Of a stretch of 64,000 nt of DNA, positions 56,827 to 64,000 are shown in pieces (the first letter of the stretch is position 1; each line of letters opens with the position of its first letter). The notes below the pieces were generated by a model. That model did no database searches and was not told the DNA's origin. It saw only the letters and a list, made by a program, of their open reading frames with translations. Both the position numbers and the translations under genes were made by a program. Origin of the DNA: Monocercomonoides exilis (lineage: Eukaryota > Preaxostyla > Oxymonadida > Polymastigidae); contig LSRY02000034.1 in assembly GCA_001643675.2 (NCBI GenBank), forward strand, positions 620,001-684,000, written 5' to 3'.

Positions 56827-58909
56827 TGAGATGAAATATTTCTCATCTTTTCCCACACTTTGCTTCATTATTCAAAGAGAAAACATTTGAAGTGCTTTTA
56901 TAAAGTTCATTTTTCTTTTCTTCGATGCAAATCAAATCCACAACAACAAAAAATTATAAAAATTTCATGATGAATTTCCACATTTCAACAATCAAATCTC
57001 CATTAAATGACGTGCAATCCCAATGAGTTTTGAAAAAAAAATTGCTGATTACAAAAATAAGTTATTCTATGCAGCTATTCCTTTTTTAATTTTCAGTTCT
57101 TTCTTTCACTTCTGCAACCTCTTTTTCAGTTCTTAGTTTTTTCGATATTAAATATTCGATAGAAAGAGAATCGAAAATAAAATAGAAAAGGCATGTTGTG
57201 TTTTTTATATAAATTAAAGAAAAATGTTATCTGAAACCTCTTAACAATGATTGAAAATAACTCAACAGTTTTTTTCTCCAAGTCCATTGGATTTTTTTCT
57301 GAGTATTTTTAATATTCTCTCCAGTTGTTAACTGGTATTTTTATTCCTTTCTTTTCTTTTGATGAAAAGATTCCATATTTGGTCTTTTTTAACTGACTTT
57401 TCTTTATTCAAAAAAATCTTGGAATATTATTGAATGCATAAGAAAAAATAGAACATTCAATCAATGGAATAATCAAATGATGAGAGAATAAAAAAATAAA
57501 TAATAAAAATAACAAAGTTGACAACTTTTTTTAATGAAAATTATAATGGACAGATATTCTCATTTTAACCTTTTAATTTTCTCTCGTGTATTTTGACCTA
57601 AAAATGTTAAAGTGAAAGTTAATATCTTTTGAATATTTTTATTTTCAATGATCAAAAACTTTGGGAAAAAAAACTAATAGACTTGAGACTGTTTCAATGA
57701 TGAAAATGATGGAATAAAAACATTGGAAAGATAAATAAAACCATTGAAGCAACAACAAAGAAAAAGGAAATGATGAAGAGTTTGAAAATGATGACGAAAA
57801 AGACAAAGAGAAGGAAGGAGATAATAATAGTGGTTTATTATAATTAGTCATGCTCGAAGAATATTGAACGAAGATGAATTCAGATGGTATTTTGTGATCC
57901 TCCACAAAAAATTACACAATTGACTTTGATTGAACCGCCTAATAGTGAATTCTTTAAAGAAGTTTGAAAAAGAAGATACCTTCAAACAAGATTGGAACCA
58001 GGATGAAGAAAATGAAGCTGAGAAAGGTTTGAATGAATGCATTCGCATCCAATAAACAAGAAAAAATGGTTAGAAATTGTGAGAAAAAGAAGTGGATATT
58101 TGAATATCTACAAAGGAACAATTATTATCAGTGCTCATCTCAGTTTACACTCATTGTCTTTTGCTTTGATACTCCAAGAATTTTCTGATCTTTAAAATCA
58201 CCAAAATCACAATTTCATGGCTTTCTATTCATTTCTCTATTTTCAACATCATTTTCAGCAAATTTGCCAACAACACCTTTCCACAGTCATTTCACAGCCA
58301 AATGAGTATTGTTCTCATTGCAAAAATTACACCACAATTTTTGTGTTTTTCAATTCTTTCTGTATAAAAATCATATCACTTTTTTCCTCAAAAGAATGAA
58401 AATGTGCAGTTCTTTTCAAATGTCTTTGCATTTCTTGAATTCATCTTGCTCCAACTGCAGTCTCCAGTGACGCAATTAAACAAGATCAAACTTTCAAAGT
58501 CGTTTTAAGTTCTGTCAGCTGAACTCTGAATGGTAACATGCAAAAGGAAAAAAATTGAATAAAATTTCCAAAAATTGTTTATGCTCCTTTATTCAATCTG
58601 TGTATATGTTTGAAGGGCTATATGTTCAGTGATTTTTTCAATGTAACAACGTTAGCAAATTTCAAAATGACTGCATTGTTGAAATAAACTCACTCTTTCA
58701 CTAAAAAAACTTCATTGAATTTTACTTCATTTAAACCTTTGGCAACTCTCATTTTTCGGATGTTTCTTTTCTTTGATCAAAATGACCATTAACAAATTTG
58801 CTTTTGGTTTATTTTTCAGTTCATTTTGTCACTCTCTGTTTGAAAATGCGTATTTCGAAAGGAGCTGTGTGAGCACTGTCAATTTTTAACCATTTTGAAT
58901 TTTCATTAA
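56827..58909. other. Spacer between tandem copies
   Basis: About 2.1 kb without an intact gene. Minus strand 57645-57905 and 57848-58048 hold Ser/Phe-rich frames that are likely shadows. Plus-strand pieces at about 57695-57835 (for example MMKMME, KKRKEMMKSL) are Lys/Glu-rich and could be decayed sequence. Nothing firm. Confidence 0.4.
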
Positions 58910-58954
58910 TTGTCATTTTCACATTCATATTATATTCTTCAAATGAATATCAAA

Positions 58955-60404
58955 ATGGTGTTGTTTTCTGAATGCAATACATTTTCAAAGAAAATAGGGA
59001 AGAACATCTGCTGCGAATATGCTGGTCTGCAGATATTATTGTGTTTAATTTTTTTATTACAGTTTTTTCATAATTTTTTCATCAAAGAATTGGTGGTTGA
59101 ACTGGAACATTGCACAGAAAGAGAGCAGAAACGGAAAATCGAAGAGATGAATGAAGTGATGGATGAAATGAATAAAGAAGAACTGGAATCTGTGTTGACA
59201 GAAGAACTATTCAATAAATTTGAAAAAATGATTGAAGAAAAGAAAATATCTTTAGAAAATGTCGATATGCTATTGAAGCATGTTGGATATTGCAAAAAGA
59301 TGAAAAACATGTGGGTTGATTGCATTAACGAATCTTTGTTGAACAAAAGATTCGAGAAGATGATCATTGATGAAAATGAGAAAAAAGAAGGAAAGAACGA
59401 AAGTCTTCTTGTTGATCTTTGTGAATGCTCCCTTTTGTTAAACAACGTATTTAATTCAGAATTGAAGTTTATTTGTGTTCCTTGCCTTTTGAAAGTTGTT
59501 TTGAAGAAAGAGGAAAATGAGGAGACCCAAATAGAAGTGGAAATGGCTTTGCTTGCATTGAGTTGCATTGAATTATATGATGTATGAACATTTCTATTTC
59601 ATTTTTTATATTTTTCTTATTTTTCTTTCTTCTGATTAGTTTATTGAACAAGAACCGTATCTGAATGAAATCAAAGAAATCATCAAATATCATCAAAAGC
59701 ATCACAATCTAACAAGACTTGCCTATCAATGCGCTTGGGAGGTTGTACTGAAAAGATATTATCGTCATGAGTCATTGATCAAAGCTATTATAAATGAGTA
59801 TCATTATGTGAGAGAAGCAACAAGAGAACTAGAAGAGATGAAAAGATGCGTGGATTGGAAGAGGATGAGTTGTGAGCAGGAAAATCAAAAAAATACGATG
59901 ATGATATTGAAATGGTTGAGGACAATTTCTTTTTTTCTTTTTTATTACTCATTAAAAGGACAAGATAATTGCATTGAATTGATTGCATGCATTGTTGGTT
60001 TGTTCAAAGATTCAAATGAAAATTACGAGAAAATTGCGGATGTTTGCATTGAGATTTTTGGAATTATGATTGAAAACACAAGCATAAATGAAGTTGACTT
60101 AATAAGGAATGGTGCAGTTCAGATATGTTTGGATGAAATTGTGAAAACAACATCCAAAGATTATTTGAATGTGAGTTGTTTAAGATTTTTCGAATATCTT
60201 TTCAAAAGATTGAACAAAAAGTTGTTTTTAATTTGTGAAGAGTATGTTGTTGAGGCAAATTGGAATTTGTTCAAAAGAAAAGCCTTTATTATGTGCGAAG
60301 AAGAAGGATATGAAGATGTAATATTTTCGTATTGTTGTTCACTCATAAGAAATCCAGAATATATTGAACTGATGTCAAATGATGTCACAGTTTATCTGTT
60401 TTAA
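58955..60404 (+). CDS. Lys/Glu-rich helical-repeat family protein, tandem copy 2
   Basis: Exon 1 ends at 59581 and exon 2 is 59640-60404, joined in phase 0 over a 58-bp GTATGA..GATTAG intron (SCIELYD-FIEQEPYLNEI). The helical pattern matches copy 1 segment by segment: KRKIEEMNEVMDEMNKEEL, KMIEEKKISLENVDMLL, KHVGYCKKM, CVPCLLKVVLKKEEN, IIKYHQKHHNLTRLAYQ, AIINEYHYVREATRELEEM, DLIRNGAVQICLDEI and CEEEGYEDVIFSYC. The start is uncertain. The frame is open from ATGs at 58910, 58943 and 58955 (MVLFSECN), but the stretch LLCLIFLLQFFHNFF before FIKELVVELEHC looks unlike the family and is followed by a TATTACAG acceptor-like site at 59055-59062; an intron there would need a different upstream frame. 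Function unknown; a cytoplasmic scaffold is possible. Confidence 0.8.
59582..59639 (+). other. Intron of helical family copy 2
   Basis: 58 bp, GTATGA..TGATTAG, phase 0, at the position equivalent to the intron in copy 1. Confidence 0.85.
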
Positions 60405-60476
60405 TGTTGCACTTCTGTATGATTTTTTGAAAAAGATATTTGCATTGGGTTGTTCTTTTATCCCGACTTTTTTTAT

Positions 60477-60621
60477 ATCTCTAACCATATTAATTGGAGC
60501 TGGCTACGGCTTGATACAATATTGTATCCAAAAAATAACTTGAAATGTTTATTTTAATATATTTTACTAATACAGAGAAAATTTTTTTCGAATTTTTTTG
60601 ACTTAGAGATCTCAGTTTTTT
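60477..60621 (+). repeat. Left MITE inverted repeat
   Basis: It is the inverted copy of 61109-61253, with essentially no mismatch visible over the 145 bases. Confidence 0.9.
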
Positions 60622-61108
60622 TTAATTTAATTTTTTTATCATAAAATTGATGGTCTTTCCATGAAAATAACATTCTGGAAGTTTCAAGCCACATTAACAG
60701 AACATGGCATATTCTTTTTATAGTTTTTATAACTTTTCACATTTCACATTTCACTTGTTTCTTTTTCACTTGTTTTCTCATTTCATCCACTTTTCGAAAA
60801 AATGAAATTTTTTAAGGAATTATGATTTTCTGAGATATTTTTTAAGATTATCCTTAATATTCAGTCTAAATCGGATATTATCACATCGGTTTTTGCACAT
60901 CTTTTTGTGACTGTATCGGATTGCGATAATATATATTGCTGTTTAACACAGAAAAAAATAAAAATTAATTTTTGAAATAATTAATTTTGTGTCGATTTTT
61001 TTTATTTTTGGAAATTCTTCACAAAAACATGTTTTTCAATAGAAATAACAATTTTTTTATGTGTAATTATGTTACAAAGACTTTTTAATAAACGTTTTTG
61101 AATAATTG

Positions 61109-61253
61109 AAAAAACTGAGATCTCTAAGTCAAAAAAATTCGAAAAAAATTTTCTCTGTATTAGTAAAATATATTAAAATAAACATTTCAAGTTATTTTTT
61201 GGATACAATATTGTATCAAGCCGTAGCCAGCTCCAATTAATATGGTTAGAGAT
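61109..61253 (-). repeat. Right MITE inverted repeat
   Basis: It is the inverted copy of 60477-60621, followed immediately by TA. Confidence 0.9.
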
Positions 61254-61439
61254 ATTATAAATTATTGATCGGGATAGAAATTCAACATCATTTCCAAAAG
61301 GACATCTTATTTTTCATAAGTAAAGCAATTCAATAAATATTCCTTTTAATTGATTTTCAAAATGAACTCTATTAAGTGTTTCAAAAAAATAAAAATGGCT
61401 GTGGAATGAAGATTGAGGGGTTTCAGTGTGAAGTTTTTA

Positions 61440-62709
61440 ACTAACACTTTTTCTTTATTCTGACACAAAAAAATGAAGTGTAAAAGTTCAAAAATTGCAT
61501 TATCAAAAAAAAAAAAAAAATTAATTCTTCCGATAACTTTCCTTTTTCCTTCACTTCGATTTAATGCATTATCTTTCTTTTCTTCGTCAGAATCATCGTT
61601 TTTCACATGAAGAAATCTTCTTTTTATTTTTTTCTTATCATCCAAAACAGTCTTCACTTCATCTTTCTCCTTTTCATCCATTTCATTTTTCCTTTCAATA
61701 TTCATTTTCAAATGATTTTCCCATTTCTCTGAAAGATTTTCTTTGGTAATAACTTTTCACTAAAAGTTGAACTTGTTTCTGTAAGATGGATGAGAGGAAA
61801 TAGAAGATTCGTGCTATTTCAAAAGAACTGTCCCAGAAGAATTGTGAAGAACACCACTACAGATGAAAGCATTGTGAATTGCAAAAGGAGATAATGCAGT
61901 GCGGATGGCTCGAGGTTGAACGTCGGAAAATGCTACTAATTTGAGGAAGATGAAGAAGAAGACGGAGCCTCAAATCTGTTTGTCAGTTCAGATTTGAATA
62001 CAGCAAACACTCCTCTGTCCAGAGGTTGACACGAGTGTGTGCTGTGTAGCACGAAGGTTCTAACGTCGATTTGTTGTTTTTGGAATTCTCGCCAGATCGA
62101 TGGATCCGCGCGAGATGCATGAGTATCAAGGAGGAGAAGAATGTGTTCGTTTTCAAGTGACATGCGCTTTCTTCTTTCGATGATTGAAGGGAGAAGAATG
62201 GTGAGAGCATACCTTTTGAAGCACTTGTTGTCCGTCAAGCCGCTTCCTTTTCTCCATATTTCAAGCGTTTGAGATAACAGGCTTTTCAATTCGTTTTGCA
62301 GGTTTGCACTTGGCCATAGAATAACAGAAGGAAAGGAAAATCCATCCGCTACAACAGCTGCCACGAATGTTGAATACATCATTCTTGGTGATTTCTTCGA
62401 AAAACCTGCTTTCGTATCTGTAGTACGCACAACAAGCTGTTTTGAGTCTGTGGGAACCCGCGTTGAAGATTCGTCGATGTTTATATTTAAAGCTGAATTG
62501 TAATGGTATTTTTCATGCAGCTCGTCGAGTGTTTTGTTCCAGGGTTTTAAAACACTTCTGCACGAAACATCCAGTCTGTTAATGTCCAGATTCTTCGGCG
62601 TTCCAGTCTTCAGCTCCGTGTGATGCTTGACAAGGCCATGAACCGCAGACATTGAAACTTCAGTGAATGGTGTGTCTTCTTCATTGTTGTAATTTAAAAC
62701 ATTTTCCAT
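61440..62709 (-). pseudogene. pogo/Tigger-type (DDE_1) transposase pseudogene 2
   Basis: The minus frame 62709-61936 carries the core: VSMSAVHGLVKHHTELKTG, then CRSVLKPWNKTLDELHEKY, NINIDESSTRVPTDSK (first Asp), ILLLLDTHASRADP (second Asp) and LHSTHSCQPLDRGVFAVFK (third Asp). It then ends in a Ser run and TAA. In another frame the expected continuation follows at 61935-61830: AIRTALSPFAIHNAFICSG, VLHNSSGTVLLK and a TAG. It parallels AFINSGVLSNGSGSVLMK of the pogo copy at 51 kb. Next comes the Lys/Glu tail frame from 61711, with KKIKRRFLHVKNDDSDEEK, like the KKVKRSFRKIKNDNDE tail of copy 1. A TTTTTCAG acceptor-like motif precedes the ATG at 62709, so an upstream exon with the rest of the DNA-binding domain is missing or lies beyond the minisatellite. 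The two lesions make it inactive as it stands. Confidence 0.85.
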
Positions 62710-62800
62710 CTGAAAAACAAACTAAATAAAAACATGCAAATTAAAATTTAACAAACCAATTCTCTTGTTTTTAATTAATTAATTAATTTATTAATTAATT

Positions 62801-63007
62801 TATTTTATTTTTTATTTTTTATTTTTTATTTTTTATTTTTTATTTTTTATTTTTTATTTTTTATTTTTTATTTTTTATTTTTTATTTTTTATTTTTTATT
62901 TTTTATTTTTTATTTTTTATTTTTTATTTTTTATTTTTTATTTTTTATTTTTTATTTTTTATTTTTTATTTTTTATTTTTTATTTTTTATTTTTTTTTTT
63001 TTTTTTT
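62801..63007. repeat. (ATTTTTT)n heptamer minisatellite
   Basis: About 26 nearly perfect ATTTTTT units to about 62990, then an unbroken T run to 63007. It is preceded by a (TTAA)n-like stretch at 62771-62800. It lies immediately upstream of the second pogo-type pseudogene. Confidence 0.95.
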
Positions 63008-63744
63008 GTTTTGATTTTTATATAAATTGAATCAATTTGAAGAAGACATGATGAAAAATTCTTGCATTTATGAAAAAAACAATAATTTGCTCCAAACTTT
63101 TTCTCCAACCTTATCATTAAAAGTCTTTCATTCCCATGTCAATAAAATACAGAAAAATACCAAAATTGAGAAAAATATTAGTTTGAGAAGAATTGAACAA
63201 AATTCATAAAGCAAAATATTTTGTCCCAAATTTTGAATTACGAATATGTATTTTTTGCACCTCTTTTGATAACTTTTAATTTTATTTCTGGTTCAATCAT
63301 TTCTTCTTTGACTCATTTTTAGAGAATTATTTGTTTGAAACAATAAACTGGCATTCACATATTTTCCAATTTATTCAAAAAAAAAAAAAAAAATCGTTCA
63401 AGAAAACAAAACAATGGAAATTTCACACTTCATATATGTTTCTATGCGACATATAATTAAAGACAATCAAAGTGAAAAAAAAATACAACCCATAACTCGA
63501 ATATGAACTTCATTTCAAAATGTTATGGGCGTTAACTTTTTTTAAATATGCATCAATCTCAAAAAAATGAAATATTGCCTTTCGTTTGTGCTTTCAATGA
63601 ATGCTACGATCATTCTAAAAAAGTATTATATAGTGATTGATTTTGCTAATTTCGAATTGTGAACTTCCATCCTTTGATTTTTTTGATATTAATGAATAGA
63701 ACGAACGGATTTATCGTTGTGTGGATAAAATAACAAAAGCGAGA
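63008..63744. other. AT-rich spacer
   Basis: No gene. It is upstream of the partial surface-protein gene and should contain its promoter, but no element stands out. Confidence 0.5.
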
Positions 63745-64000
63745 ATGATATTGAACGTTGCTTTTCTTTCAACTGTTTTATTGATGCGTTCATTTGAGTC
63801 AAGTGATGTGCCAATTAGCGAAGTGTTTGTCAAACAAAGTGGAGATGAAAAAAACAGCGGTTTATCAATTGGTCAGGAAAAGAGTTCATTGAATAGCGCA
63901 TATGATAAACTTGGAGACTCTGAGGCATGCATAATAAGAATTATTAAGGATACAACTGCTCTTGATGCTGAAGTGATCACATTGAATAAGAAACATGGAA
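63745..64000 (+). CDS. 5' end of a beta-helix-like surface protein (partial)
   Basis: The frame from ATG at 63745 stays open to the window edge (85 codons). It starts with a signal-peptide-like MILNVAFLSTVLLMRSF, then EVFVKQSGDEKNSGLSIGQ, EKSSLNSAYDKL and DAEVITLNKKHG. This matches the opening of the 840-aa protein at 54.5-52.0 kb residue for residue in many places (VYVKQSGNESNSGLEIGKE, KKSLNDAYGLL, EAVVFNKEHG), so it is a paralogue. It continues outside the window, so its C-terminus cannot be described. Confidence 0.85.
   Translation, partial: MILNVAFLSTVLLMRSFESSDVPISEVFVKQSGDEKNSGLSIGQEKSSLNSAYDKLGDSEACIIRIIKDTTALDAEVITLNKKHG

Larger units (their letters stand above)
60477..61253. mobile_element. 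MITE with inverted repeats of about 145 bp and TA flanks
   Basis: 60477-60621 and 61109-61253 are inverted copies (tips tctctaaccatatt / aatatggttagaga). Outside both tips lies TA, the target-site duplication expected for Tc1/mariner-type elements. The interior of about 490 bp is AT-rich and non-coding. It sits just downstream of helical family copy 2 and just past the 3' end of the second pogo-type pseudogene, which could be related to the supplier of the transposase, though I did not find these tips at the pseudogene ends. Confidence 0.9.

Noticed and set aside
1-64000. Alternative genetic code (TAA/TAG as Gln), as in some oxymonads
   Set aside because: The long intact genes use CAA/CAG for Gln and have no internal TAA/TAG. 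The 840-aa surface gene ends with TAG right after its tail. In-frame stops appear only in genes that also have frameshifts or TGA.
1-64000. tRNA or rRNA genes
   Set aside because: No cloverleaf with conserved T-loop (GTTCRA) plus D-loop spacing and no rRNA core sequence was recognised by eye; a covariance-model search would be decisive.

Overview
The window looks like nuclear DNA of an intron-bearing, AT-rich protist, most likely an oxymonad/metamonad of the Monocercomonoides type. The grounds are: standard-code ORFs split by very short GT..AG introns (52-79 bp, one of 269 bp); non-coding DNA that is far more AT-rich than the genes; large secreted, single-pass parallel beta-helix-like surface proteins ending in a hydrophobic helix and a basic tail; and a lineage-type family of Lys/Glu-rich helical-repeat proteins present in tandem and in several decayed pieces. 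The organism assignment is inference from gene style; no rRNA or other marker lies in the window.

Layout. 1-13.2 kb is a gene graveyard: two related broken fragments (about 301-751 and 9737-10330), a beta-helix surface-protein pseudogene on the minus strand (2314-4030), GC-richer islands of decayed coding sequence with ARM-like peptides (5460-8650), and long AT-rich spacers. 13,238-24,423 holds a two-exon gene of about 3638 codons: signal peptide, modular beta-helix ectodomain, membrane helix and a cytoplasmic kinase C-lobe that lacks the catalytic motifs. 26,341-37,680 is the conserved housekeeping block, all on the minus strand: a GYF-domain protein with an eIF4E-binding-like motif and very long Ser/Asn/Gln runs, a helical-repeat protein of about 590 aa, and a PTB/hnRNP-L-type RNA-binding protein with three exons.

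38.6-52 kb is rich in transposons: a broken Harbinger/DDE_Tnp_4-type transposase, an element with 575-bp terminal inverted repeats (44,727-47,237) that seems to carry a captured host-gene fragment, a palindrome of about 376 bp (48,984-49,359), and a broken pogo/DDE_1 transposase. 52,032-54,554 is an intact surface protein with two beta-helix-like modules, and 63,745 to the end starts a paralogue of it. 55.4-60.4 kb carries two tandem members of the Lys/Glu-rich helical family. They are followed by a TA-flanked MITE (60,477-61,253), a second pogo-type pseudogene (61,440-62,709) and a 7-bp minisatellite.

How the parts relate: the GYF protein and the PTB-like protein both suggest post-transcriptional control of mRNA. 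The beta-helix proteins form the cell-surface repertoire. The rest shows a genome shaped by expansion and decay of lineage-specific families and by DNA transposons. I saw no tRNA, rRNA, CRISPR array, operon or ribosome-binding-site signal.
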